Positions 55,421 through 63,880 of a stretch of DNA of 64,000 nt are shown one piece after another. Position 1 is the stretch's first letter, and every line of letters begins with the position of its first letter. Source of the stretch: Paulinella micropora (lineage: Eukaryota > Cercozoa > Imbricatea > Euglyphida > Paulinellidae). The translations under genes were made by a program, and so were the position numbers. The notes below the pieces were generated by a model. That model did not search any database. It was not told the DNA's origin and worked only from the letters and a program-made list of their open reading frames with translations. Where the stretch lies: positions 1-64,000 of the forward strand of contig WBZZ01006252.1 of assembly GCA_019918135.1 (NCBI GenBank), in the 5' to 3' direction.

Positions 55421-56002
55421 TTATACGTCGTCGTCGTCAGTATCGCTCATAGGCTCCTCTGGGTTCCTCTCCGCCTTGCCTCTTGGTTTGCGTTCGGTGC
55501 GCTGAGCGCGTTGCTTGCCAGGACGAACGTTCGAGGAAGAAGAGGCGCTGGAGGAGGAACTGCCGCGTGCAGCACCCTGTTGTAGCCCGCTGGGAGTGCT
55601 CGAGGAAGAAGCACCATGGAACCTGACGGGCGCGCCGGATGAAGAGGAAGCGCTGGACGAAGAAGAAGCTGCCCCGCCCCTGGCACTAGAGGAAGAAGAA
55701 GCTGCCCCGCCCCTGGCACTAGAGGAAGACGAAGACGACGCCCCGGTCGTATCCTCCCAGGGGGCTTGACCTTCCTCGTACCCGTGCTCCACGAGGTCGC
55801 CAAAGACCTGATGCATGTCACAATCGAACCGGGGGTCGACCTCTGCAATGCCCAGAGCTTCCCTCATCTGCAGCACGGTCTTCCCTGCACACCGGCACAC
55901 GTACGGCGAAAAACATCGGTCACTGCACGAGACAACCACCAGGTCCCAAGGGGGTCCCAAGGGGGTCCCGAGTAGAAGAGAGGGGGCGGCGTCCCTCCAC
56001 AC
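55421..56002 (-). CDS. Ser/Gly-rich low-complexity protein
   Basis: An open frame of 193 codons with GTG as first codon; the first ATG is at 55867 (residue 46), so the start is uncertain. Residues before it include CSDRCFSPYVCRC, a possible zinc site, which favours an upstream start. After a short globular part (MREALGIAEVDPRFDCDMHQVFG) come Ser tracts in repeated blocks (SSSSSARGGAA, twice) and an acidic end (SDTDDDDV). The two Ser-Ala-Gly blocks are 36-base repeats (55660-55735). No family is recognised. Confidence 0.45.
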   Translation of the reverse strand: MWRDAAPSLLLGTPLGPPWDLVVVSCSDRCFSPYVCRCAGKTVLQMREALGIAEVDPRFDCDMHQVFGDLVEHGYEEGQAPWEDTTGASSSSSSSARGGAASSSSSARGGAASSSSSASSSSGAPVRFHGASSSSTPSGLQQGAARGSSSSSASSSSNVRPGKQRAQRTERKPRGKAERNPEEPMSDTDDDDV

Positions 56003-56141
56003 AGGCCTAGGCCGCGGGGGGACGGAAGGGTTGCGCGGCGGCTACAAGGGTGACAAGAACAGGGGGGGAGAGGGGAGACCCACGAGCAAGCTCGCCAGGG
56101 CGGCGGAGAGTAGATCTTGTAACACGTCTAGGCCCAGGTAG

Positions 56142-57679
56142 TTAACGCTCTGCCAAGCCAAAACACGGAAGCTCAAGAGGGCTAAGCACATACACTGGCA
56201 GGCCCGCCCCTTCTCCCCCTTTTGTACGGGTTGTGTCTGCGCGTGGCAGGCGAGGCTCCGGCACAGCACCACCGCTCGCTCGCCCTCTCTGTCTCGGTCT
56301 CTCTCCCTGGGGGGGGGGGGGGGGGGGTTGTACCTCCATCGCCTTGTACAGCCTCTGCACGTCGCCAACTGGTAGCTCACCCGGGGTCTTGCCTACAAAG
56401 TGCCAACGCCGCAGGAATTTATAGTCGACGTCATCCAGTATATCCTTCAAATTGTTGTTCGGCAACGGTTGCGGAATCCGAGGCGCCCCGGGCCCCTTGC
56501 CCTCCTCCCGTCGCTTCCTCCTGTCCTCGGCATCGCGGTGGAAGATATACTCGACAGCCATCCCGAAATGATCGGGGCCTATATCTTTTAGGACCACGAA
56601 GCTATCCGGGCCCAGGTCACGTACGACCCCTTGACCGCCGCCTCGTATGGCGTTGGTGACTTTCTTGATTTCACGCAACCCCTGCCGGGGGTGCTCCATC
56701 GCATTCTCAGCTGGTCTGTCCCAGACAGTATCTCGGTACGGCGGCGACGAAGAACTCGACGACGACGAAGAACTCGACGATGACGCAGTAGCCGGCGACG
56801 ACGAAGAACTCGACGATGACGCAGCAGCCGGCGACGGCGAAGAACCCGACGACGCAGCAGTCGACGACGACGAAGCGGCGCTTGCCCGTGTCGCTGAACG
56901 CGACTTGGTTTCTTCGTTGTTCAAGGCTTTCCACCACTTCTCGGCGGTGTCCTTGATGAAATCCCAGAGCCTTAGCTTACGCCGCGCTGTTTCTCTGTCT
57001 GCCTCTTTTTCTGCATTGTTCTCCACGTATTTCAGAACCGCGCGATCGCGGTTGGACCCTGCCGCACGTAGCGCCAGGATCCCCTCGAATGGTACCCGGC
57101 AAGTGGAGCACCTGGTTTGTCTCTCCCGGGAGACATCTCTCATAGCTACGTCTTTTCGTATGCCGAGGCACTCTGGGCATTTTTGGCCAGGCCTTGTAGC
57201 CTCTTTACCTCCTCCTCGTCCTCGTCCTCGGCCGCCTTATAGATTTTGTCGGAATCTGGTAGGCACGTGTTCGTCGCTCCCTCGCTCGCTAACGCAAGTG
57301 CTGTTGCGAACTCAGCCCGTAGTCTTACGCAATCATCGCAATCGTTGCTCTTCCTTTCGAAGCCCATCTCTACCTCCGCCACCATGGCGCTCACTGTGTT
57401 AGTCATGAAATGGCATAAGACTCTACTATAAAACAAGAACAGGAATGGAACAATCTGCCTGAGTTTCCCGCCCGCTGCAAACCCTACTTCTAGGCTGTCA
57501 CCATCACCCTCCTCGAAGGTGGGCGCCAGGATGTCAGCAGGGGCTTCCTCGTCGAGGACGTCGTCGTCGCTGAGGCTACCCTCCGCTTCATTTGCGATGG
57601 TTTTGGCTTTCTTGTTCAAGTACCCCTTCTTCTCTTCATCCGCTGGCCTCTTCCCCCCTGCCCCTCCTTTCTTGCTCAT
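56142..57679 (-). CDS. RING-like/Ser-rich protein, frame broken near 57180
   Basis: Reading from ATG 57679 gives a 177-codon frame (basic start, acidic patch, helical segments, CDDCVRLRAEF) ending at 57146. A second frame runs to 56142. It opens upstream of its first ATG with a Cys-rich text (KCPECLGI, then RCSTCRVPF) that fits a zinc finger, so the real gene probably moves from the first frame to the second at a T5 run (57180-57184, A5 on the coding strand). One missing A would explain it. The second part has Ser/Pro tracts and a C-terminal domain (VVLKDIGPDHFGMAVEYIFH). A RING-type function is possible, but ligands are too few to be sure. Confidence 0.5.
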
Positions 57680-58299
57680 GACAGGTGCGGAGCGGAACTC
57701 GCTCCCGGTTTTCGTAGCCTAACACACCACCACCAAGAGTCGTGCCAGGTCGAGAAGGTGCGTACGCTGTCCCTAGAAGGCCGACCCGTGCCGCCGCAGT
57801 CGTGCCTCTCCTTCCTCTCTCTGCCTAACCCGCTAGGCTTCTCCTGTTGTGTCCTTTATCCTGCCAGCGAGACTACTTCTGGCTGGCCCCTCCGTCTCTC
57901 TCCTCTGCCTTCCCCCGCCCGACAGAGCAGCACTCCTTTTTCTGTGCACTTGGCCTACCTGCTGCAAGCGCGGACCTGGTCCGTCCCTGTGCCAGCGTCT
58001 TTGGTACTTGTACTGCAACCTGGCACCGCGGCGTGAGACGTAGGCCGCGGCGGGGGAGAGCGCCGGGAGAGGGGGGGGGAGACGGAGTAGGGGGAAAAGG
58101 CGGGAGAGAGGAGAAAAGCCCCCCCCCCCCCCTCTTCCTCCCGCCGCCGCCGCGGCTCCCCCCCCCTCCGGGGTGCGGACGCGGGGGGGGGGGTCGTCGG
58201 GCCGTGGGTAAAGGGGGGGGGGGGGCGCGTTTGCTTCTCCGCCAGACTCGGACCGCTGGCGAGCCGCACAAGCCAGCACCCACCTAAACCGCCTTCCCT
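57680..58299. other. GC-rich divergent spacer
   Basis: Between divergent genes at 57679 and 58300. Contains C run (about 58121-58131), G runs (about 58184-58192 and 58213-58224) and several G-rich segments. Frames on both strands reflect composition only. No gene seen. Confidence 0.4.
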
Positions 58300-59340
58300 A
58301 TGTCCGGCGAGAAGTTGCTGGGCGGGGGCCTGCCCCAGGGGACAGCCGAATGCACGCCCTGGGCCGTGTCGGAGCCGGCAACGTGGCCAGTTTGCTGGAG
58401 CGCCGTGGGGCCGGGGCTACTGACGGTGTCGATCCTGCAAGTGGCCTGGGGCTCTTGGTTCCTGGGCCGGGCGGCCGTCCTATGGTTGCACACGAACCGA
58501 GCCGCACCCAGCGGTGCTGCGTACAGCCGGAGCTTGCAGGTGCGTGGCCTGTTGCCACGCACCGATCGCCCCGGCGCCGTGCTGCTACTAGCGCTGAGCC
58601 GCCTCCTCTCCTTCTTCTTCTTGTTGGTGAGCCCTCACGGGCGTGGGGGCGAACAGAGCGCCCGCGGGTGGTTCCTGGTAACCGAGAACGTCTATCTGTG
58701 GTGTGCCCTGAGTACGCTGGGTTCGGCCGTCTTGGCCGACACGCGCGGCCTGCACGTGACGCTGGCGGCCTGTTGGCTAGGGGTCTTGGGCAGCGCCCTG
58801 TCAGGGGCCCGGCTGGGTTGGCTCCTGACGCCGGCCGCGCTGGGCCTGCTCTGGGCCGGCGGGCAGGCACGGGACTGGCTGCGGCGCGTGCCGGAGTGTG
58901 CGGACGAGGGGGGGACCCCGGGCCAGGAAGACCTGCGGCGCGCCGGCCAGGTCCGCTTCGGCCGCTGTGTGCTGGCCGTGGCGGGCCTGGCTCTGATGTA
59001 CGCCTGTGCCGCACTGCTGCCCGCGGACTACGACCTGACCGTCTCCGTCGCGGCGGCGCTGGGGGCGGCCGGCCTGTTGCAGCAGGTCTGGTCGCAGCCC
59101 GACCTGTGGGTGCGGGCGGGTGGCGGTCGCGTACCGGGGGCACACGTGTACTACATCCGAGAAGAAGAAGAAGAGGCGGGGGGGGACGACGACGCCCCGC
59201 CGGGCAAGGCCGGGGGCGGCCCCGCCGTGGCGCCCCGGCCGGACGGACAGCCCGACGACGACGACAACCACGGGCCGCGGGCAGTAGTGCCCGCGGCGGC
59301 CGAGGCGCCCCCCGGCGCCCTGGGCGGGGCCCGGTCGTAG
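58300..59340 (+). CDS. Multi-pass membrane protein (about 7 helices) with acidic tail
   Basis: A 346-residue protein from ATG 58300. Hydrophobic segments lie at about 35-62, 92-111, 123-146, 151-168, 173-187, 220-240 and 246-265. A Gly/Pro/Asp-rich tail from about residue 275 includes REEEEEAGGDDDAPP. The layout is seven-helix-like, as in rhodopsins or receptors, but no lysine in the last helix and no receptor motif is visible, so I give no family. GC-rich codon use is like the rest of this region. Confidence 0.55.
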   Translation: MSGEKLLGGGLPQGTAECTPWAVSEPATWPVCWSAVGPGLLTVSILQVAWGSWFLGRAAVLWLHTNRAAPSGAAYSRSLQVRGLLPRTDRPGAVLLLALSRLLSFFFLLVSPHGRGGEQSARGWFLVTENVYLWCALSTLGSAVLADTRGLHVTLAACWLGVLGSALSGARLGWLLTPAALGLLWAGGQARDWLRRVPECADEGGTPGQEDLRRAGQVRFGRCVLAVAGLALMYACAALLPADYDLTVSVAAALGAAGLLQQVWSQPDLWVRAGGGRVPGAHVYYIREEEEEAGGDDDAPPGKAGGGPAVAPRPDGQPDDDDNHGPRAVVPAAAEAPPGALGGARS

Positions 59341-59547
59341 CCCGCGGCGGCCGAGGCGCCGCCGCCATGTCCTGCCCGAGCTTTGGCCTCCTGCGCCGCC
59401 GCGGCGCCCGTTCGCCCGGCCTCCGTGCGTGGCCCGTACCTGGCGGGGTCCCGTGCCCTGGCGCCCGTAGTTTGTCAGTTTAATAAATAGATCTAGGTAC
59501 AGCCACGTGAAAACCCCCGGCCTCCCGCGCGGTCGTCGCCCCCGGGC
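59341..59547. other. GC-rich convergent spacer
   Basis: Short spacer with an A/T-rich island TTAATAAATAG near 59480 that may serve as polyadenylation signal; no gene. Confidence 0.35.
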
Positions 59548-61038
59548 TCATCTCCGGCCCGCGGGGCCGGGGTCGCTCGTCTGCTCTAGCTGGACCCGGA
59601 GGTAGGGGCGGAGCTGCCGCAGCTGCTGCACGTCGCCCCCGTCCACCGCTGCGGCGGAGCCCCGCAGGTCCAGGATTTGCAGGCAGGGCAGCGCCCTGGC
59701 CAGCCTGGCGAGGTTGCGCACGAGCCCCTGGTGTTCGCGCAGCGCTAGTACCTGCAGCCCCGCGCCGCCGCCGTGCGGCACCGGCCAGTCCAGGCCGGCC
59801 TGGCACCGCACCAAGGCGAGGCGGCGCAGGGCCGGACGCCGGGCCAGCGCCTCTGCCTCTCCTGCAGCCAAGCACAGGCAGTCGGACAGGAACAGCTCGG
59901 CCAGCCCTGCTGGTAGCAGCGCCAGGCTCTGCACATAGTGCGCCCCGCGCAACGACAGGCGCCGCAGCCCGGCCAGCCCGGCCAACAAGCCGAGCTCCCG
60001 CAGGTTACAGTTGGTGAGCACCAATTCTTGCAGGCACGCGCTGTGCAGCCGGAAGGCCGCCGCCCCCAGGGCCCGGGCGGTCCACACGTCCAGCGCGCCG
60101 TTCACGTCCGCCAGCTCCAGCCGCCGCAGGTGCGGCGCGTCCTGGTTGAGGTACCACAGCAGGCGCTGGACGTCGGCGCCCGTCTTGGCGCGGTATGACA
60201 GGCGCAGGTCCTGCAGCGCCGGCAGGCGCCGCAGGTACAGCAGCGCGGAGGGGGGCACCCCTCCCCAGCGGTCGTGGTGCAGCGTGAGCAACCCGCTCAG
60301 CGCGGCCAGCGGCCCGTCCAGGGCCGCGTAGGGTGAGTCGGTGGGCAGGCCGCCCCCGGCGCTCGGCAGCAGCGACCGGTGCACGGCAGGCAGGTACAGG
60401 TGCCGCAGCCGGCGCTGCACCCCCGGCAGGGCCAGAGTGTGCTCTAGGGTATGGCTGTAGCTGCCAGTGAGGTCGAGCGTGTGCAGTTCGGGCAGCTCGT
60501 CCAAGAAGAGGAGCCGCCCGACGTGACCGCAGTACCGGAAGCGCAGCACCCGCAGCGACCGGAGTTGTCCCAGCGGCGCCAGGAACCGCAGGCCGCTGCA
60601 GTACGTGAATTCCAGGGTGCGCAGCGCGCGGAGGCCCGCGAGCTCCAGCGGCGTGTTGTAGGCCCAGCGATCGGCCAGCGACACCACGCGCAGGTGCGTG
60701 GTGTCGGGGAACGACTGCCGGCACGCCGCCACATCGCCGCTGCCGGCGTAGCTATAGTCCACTGTGGCCGGGCTGAGCCGGCAACGCTGCTGGCACAGCC
60801 AGCGACGGGTGGCCTGGCCGGGCAGGCAGGGCAGTTCCAGTTCCCGGGGCCATTCGCCCTGCTGGGCGTGCCCGAACAGGCCGCCACGGCTCACGCGCCG
60901 CAGCGCGAACCAAGCCTTATGCTCCAAGTACCCGAACACCACACACCCGAGCTCGGCCGGGAGCTCGCCCCACCCGGGCGCCGGCCGCTCCCGGCCCACC
61001 GCGTCGTCACACCTCCGTCGCTTGACGCGCCCGGCCAT
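59548..61038 (-). CDS. F-box-like / leucine-rich-repeat protein (GC-rich paralogue)
   Basis: A 496-residue protein starting at ATG 61038 (MAGRVKRRR); the frame further upstream is Pro-rich repeat DNA. F-box-like segment WGELPAELGCVVFGYLEHKAWFALRRVSR is followed by about 13 LRRs (LRTLEFTYCSGLRFL, LQELVLTNCNLREL, LRRLSLRGAHYVQSL), and the family signature LRQLRPYLRV near the end. Compared with the 0-15 kb paralogues it is richer in Leu/Ala/Arg/Gly because of GC-rich DNA, and the middle block is not conserved. It is therefore an older member or came from a different source. Probable SCF-type adaptor (inferred). Intact. Confidence 0.8.
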   Translation of the reverse strand: MAGRVKRRRCDDAVGRERPAPGWGELPAELGCVVFGYLEHKAWFALRRVSRGGLFGHAQQGEWPRELELPCLPGQATRRWLCQQRCRLSPATVDYSYAGSGDVAACRQSFPDTTHLRVVSLADRWAYNTPLELAGLRALRTLEFTYCSGLRFLAPLGQLRSLRVLRFRYCGHVGRLLFLDELPELHTLDLTGSYSHTLEHTLALPGVQRRLRHLYLPAVHRSLLPSAGGGLPTDSPYAALDGPLAALSGLLTLHHDRWGGVPPSALLYLRRLPALQDLRLSYRAKTGADVQRLLWYLNQDAPHLRRLELADVNGALDVWTARALGAAAFRLHSACLQELVLTNCNLRELGLLAGLAGLRRLSLRGAHYVQSLALLPAGLAELFLSDCLCLAAGEAEALARRPALRRLALVRCQAGLDWPVPHGGGAGLQVLALREHQGLVRNLARLARALPCLQILDLRGSAAAVDGGDVQQLRQLRPYLRVQLEQTSDPGPAGRR

Positions 61039-61278
61039 TGTGGCCGTCGGCCGGGATGGCAGCGCCCGGTAGGGACACGAACCCCCGTCGCCCCCCTCTC
61101 CCCCCCCCGCGCGTGGAGGGAGGGCGGCATGGCGTGGCGGGGTGCGGCGCCAGGGCGTGCCCCGCGGGGGGCGGCATGGCGTGGCGGGGTGCGGCGCCAG
61201 GGCGTGCCCCGCGGGGGGCGGGAGGCGTGCCCCGCGGGAGGCGTGGCCGGCGGGGTGCGGCACCAGGGCGTGGCCGGC
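61039..61278. repeat. GC-rich tandem repeats
   Basis: A unit of about 47 bases beginning CATGGCGTGGCGGGGTGCGG recurs at 61128 and 61175, followed by further partial units (GCGTGCCCCGCGGG) up to about 61278. Frames through it code only for Gly/Arg/Ala-rich strings. The segment is upstream of the F-box/LRR gene ending this side and next to the zinc-finger gene copy. Confidence 0.6.
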
Positions 61279-61593
61279 GGGGGGGGCAGCTCGTGTGCCC
61301 GGGGAGGGGCTGGCGGCCGACGCCTCCCTCAGCGCAGTGCCAAAAGTCGATTCGCCACGGGGTAGATGGCTCGGGCCATGCTGCCCCAGTCTTTGCCCTT
61401 GCCCCCGAGCGCTACCTCCAACGAGAGGAGCTAGCTCTTCACTTGGTCTTTGCATGTCTGGACCGACCAGCCGCCCTCGGCGTGGCGACTCCCCCGCGAC
61501 GAGCAGGGAAGTGCAGCGCCGCCACCGTCCCTCTTCTTAGCCCGCCCGCCGCGGCGACGCCAGTCGTCGGTGACCCAGCCTCCGCCACCGCGG
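61279..61593 (+). pseudogene. Broken copy of the C2H2 zinc-finger gene
   Basis: About 315 bases closely matching the upstream region and beginning of the gene at 62862 (about 62765-63096). An ATG near 61367 matches the start codon of the intact copy. Within the zinc-finger segment this copy is about 7 bases shorter, which removes a Cys and shifts the frame, meeting TAG after 22 codons. It cannot make the zinc finger, hence a remnant of duplication. Sequence similarity outside that point remains high, so the event seems recent. Confidence 0.65.
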
Positions 61594-61859
61594 GATGGAC
61601 GGCAACTCGAGCGGGACCGGCACGCCTGTCAGCCGCCAAACGCCTAGCCGTGAAAGGCCGGGCCTCGTACACGGCGAACGCGAGGTGACTAATCATGAGC
61701 GCCAGATCCTGTAAAGAAAAGAAAGTGCGAGCAAAAAAAGAGCTTGCTGCAGCTCTGGCCACACAAAAAAAAACCTCCGAGCAAAAATATTTCGTTTATT
61801 TATTAAACTACGATTAGTAACAAGGGCCGCGAGGGCGGGACGCACGCCCACAAAAAGAT
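61594..61859. other. Spacer without gene
   Basis: About 270 bases leading into the downstream end of the minus-strand LRR gene at 61860. GC falls sharply from 61690 on, with A-runs and TTTATTTATTAAAC near 61795. No coding sequence is supported. Confidence 0.35.
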
Positions 61860-62279
61860 TCAACGGCCCCACCTTGGCGAACCGCCATTTGCATAATACT
61901 GTCTAGATGCCTCTCGCTCAGCTTGCAACAAGGCCCAAGTCTTGCCTCCTGTTTTATCAAAGACTATGCAACGTTGGCACGCCCTGCAAAAGTCTTCGAG
62001 GTATTCTGCGTGCACGTTTTGGCAACCCTCGACATGTAGCTTTTGCAGCGTCCCGATAGCCTTGACGTAGTCGAGACCAGTCATGCCGATTTTACAGTTA
62101 GTGAGATCGAGCTCCTTGAGCTTCTTGACCAGTTCTGCCACGTGCCTGAGCCCCTTGTCCGTGATGTTTTTGCAGTCGGCGAGCACAAGCTTGTTGAGAT
62201 CTGGTCGTGCCTTCAGAGCCTGCTCCAGCTGTTCATCCGTGATTTCAGCACCTCCAGTAAAGTCTGACCTGCGGGGCAT
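61860..62279 (-). CDS. Short leucine-rich-repeat protein
   Basis: A 139-residue protein from ATG 62279 (MPRRSDF). A TTG upstream (62285) is less likely. Three or four LRRs are visible: LNKLVLADCKNITDKGLRHV, LKELDLTNCKIGMTGLDYV and LQKLHVEGCQNVHAEYL, of the Cys-containing type seen in the F-box/LRR family. No F-box and no family C-terminal signature. It differs from its surroundings in lower GC content, so it may be an insertion or a fragment of a paralogue from the 0-15 kb region. Start and role uncertain. Confidence 0.55.
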   Translation of the reverse strand: MPRRSDFTGGAEITDEQLEQALKARPDLNKLVLADCKNITDKGLRHVAELVKKLKELDLTNCKIGMTGLDYVKAIGTLQKLHVEGCQNVHAEYLEDFCRACQRCIVFDKTGGKTWALLQAEREASRQYYANGGSPRWGR

Positions 62280-62399
62280 GCACAAAAACTGAGCCAGGTA
62301 GAAACGCTTTTACACGCTCAGAAAGGGGAACGGACCCGTCTTTGTTGTGCTGGCACCCCTGACGTTGCTCTTGAGACATGTTGGCTGCTACACACTTTT

Positions 62400-62764
62400 T
62401 TGGGGAGGAGGGACGTCCGCCGCCTACCCCCCACGCGCGGGGGCAGGAGACGTGGCCGGCGGGGGGGGGGGGGGGGGGGAGGCGGGACGTCCGCCACCTA
62501 CCCCCCACGCGCGGGGGCAGGACGCGTGGCCAGCGGGGGGGGGGAGGCGGGCAGGAGGCGTGGCCGGCGGGAGGGGGGGGCTGCAGGCAGGAGGCGTGGC
62601 CGGCGGGAGGGGGGGGCGGCAGGCAGGAGGCGTGGCCGGCGGGAGGGGGGGGCGGCAGGCAGGAGGCGTGGCGCGTGGGGGGGGGAGGCGGGCAGGAGGC
62701 ATGGCGGGGCACGCGGCGCCAAGGCATGGCGGGGCGCGCGGCGCCAGGGCGTGGCGTGGCGCGC
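62400..62764. repeat. GC-rich tandem repeats (36-bp and 74-bp periods)
   Basis: A 36-base unit beginning GCAGGAGGCGTGGCCGGCGG repeats at 62551, 62587, 62623 and 62659, with a degenerate fifth near 62692. Before it, a segment with GACGTCCGCC and CACGCGCGGGGGCAGGA appears twice, 74 bases apart (62409 and 62483). A G run of about 18 lies at 62462-62479. Reading frames through it are Gly/Arg/Pro-rich strings and not genes. The repeat region is upstream of the zinc-finger gene. Confidence 0.8.
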
Positions 62765-62861
62765 GGGGGGGGGGGGGGGGGGCAGCTCGTGTGCCCGGGG
62801 AGGGGCTGGCGGCGGACGCCTCCCTCGGCGCAGTGCCAAAAGTCGATTCGCCACGGGGTAG

Positions 62862-63440
62862 ATGGCTCAGGCCACGCTGCCCCAGTCTTTCCCTTGCCTC
62901 TTCTGTCCCGAGCGCTACCTCCGACGAGAGGAGCTAGCTCTCCACGTGGCCTTGCATGTCTGGGCTGGCCAGCCGCCCTCGGCGTGGCGACCCCCCCGCG
63001 ACGAGCAGGGAAGTGCAGCAGCGCCGCCACCGCCCCTCTTCTTAGCCCGCCCGCCGCGGCGACGCCAGTCGTCGGTGACCCAGCCCCCGCCATCGCAGCC
63101 CCCGCCATCGCGGCCCCCGCCACCGCGGCTTCCCCCACGGCGGCCCCCGCCACCGCGGCCCCAACGGCGCCCCCTGCCCCCACGCCTGCGCCAGCTAGGA
63201 CCGGCGTCGGGCCAGCGCCGGCGGCTGCCGCCCGAGCCAGCGCCCGGCCCGGCCGACCCGTACCACGGCTGCGCAGGACAGTCCCCTGGCCGCGACCCGG
63301 AGGATCCCTGGGAGGAGGATCCCCCCTCTGACCCTTGCTTCGAGAACCTGCCCCCGCTCGCGCTCTCCGGCCCCGGCGCCACGTACTCCAGCCTCAAGTG
63401 GATCCAGCCAGGGGGGGACCTCGCTCTGTTCCTCTTGTAG
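62862..63440 (+). CDS. C2H2 zinc-finger / proline-rich protein
   Basis: A 192-residue protein from ATG 62862. Residues 11-32 contain a classical C2H2 finger: CLFCPERYLRREELALHVALH, with C-x2-C-x12-H-x3-H. The remainder is mostly Pro/Arg/Ser-rich linker (about 45-125) and an acidic, more ordered end (DPCFENLPPLALSGPGATY). Single C2H2 fingers bind nucleic acid or proteins. A regulatory role is possible but not shown. A broken copy of its first part is at 61279-61593. The codon use is like its GC-rich surroundings. Intact, ending in TAG. Confidence 0.65.
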   Translation: MAQATLPQSFPCLFCPERYLRREELALHVALHVWAGQPPSAWRPPRDEQGSAAAPPPPLFLARPPRRRQSSVTQPPPSQPPPSRPPPPRLPPRRPPPPRPQRRPLPPRLRQLGPASGQRRRLPPEPAPGPADPYHGCAGQSPGRDPEDPWEEDPPSDPCFENLPPLALSGPGATYSSLKWIQPGGDLALFLL

Positions 63441-63880
63441 CCCCCCCCGTTCGTGGGCGGACTCACACCCCCCCCTCCCTCTTCCCCCGCGTCACCCTAA
63501 ACCACGGCTCAATAAAGCAAGTGGCGGTCGCGTGAACTGGCTACGAGCTATCCCCGGCCGGCGCGGGCACGTGCGGACCCGTGCGGACCTGGCGGCGCCG
63601 GCCGGCAGAGAGAGAGAAGGGGGAGAGGGAGGGACCGCCGGGCGGCCGCGGGGCACGGGAGGTGGTCGGGGGAGAGGATGGCGCGCGCTGCTACCACCCC
63701 GGGGTGGGGAGCGTGGCCGGGGGGGGCGGGCGGGCGCCGCCCGGCACGTGCCGGCAGGGGGGGGGGGGGGGGGCGCGGTCCGCCGGGGGGGGGGGGGGAG
63801 GGCGTGCCCCCCCCTGCCGGCACGCCAGCCGGGGCCGGCCCAGAAAACAGGAGGGGGGCCTTGCTCCATCCGCACCCTCG
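63441..63880. other. GC-rich spacer with G runs
   Basis: Spacer with polyadenylation-like AATAAA (63510), G runs at about 63758-63772 and 63787-63799, and a GA-rich stretch. No supported gene. Confidence 0.4.

Noticed and set aside
62551..62700. 36-bp repeats considered as a CRISPR array
   Set aside because: Units are head-to-tail without unique spacers, and no cas gene is present.
62347..63183. Long Gly/Arg/Pro-rich frames on both strands through the GC-rich repeats
   Set aside because: All frames are open because the repeats lack A/T; the composition is that of the repeat unit and not of a protein.
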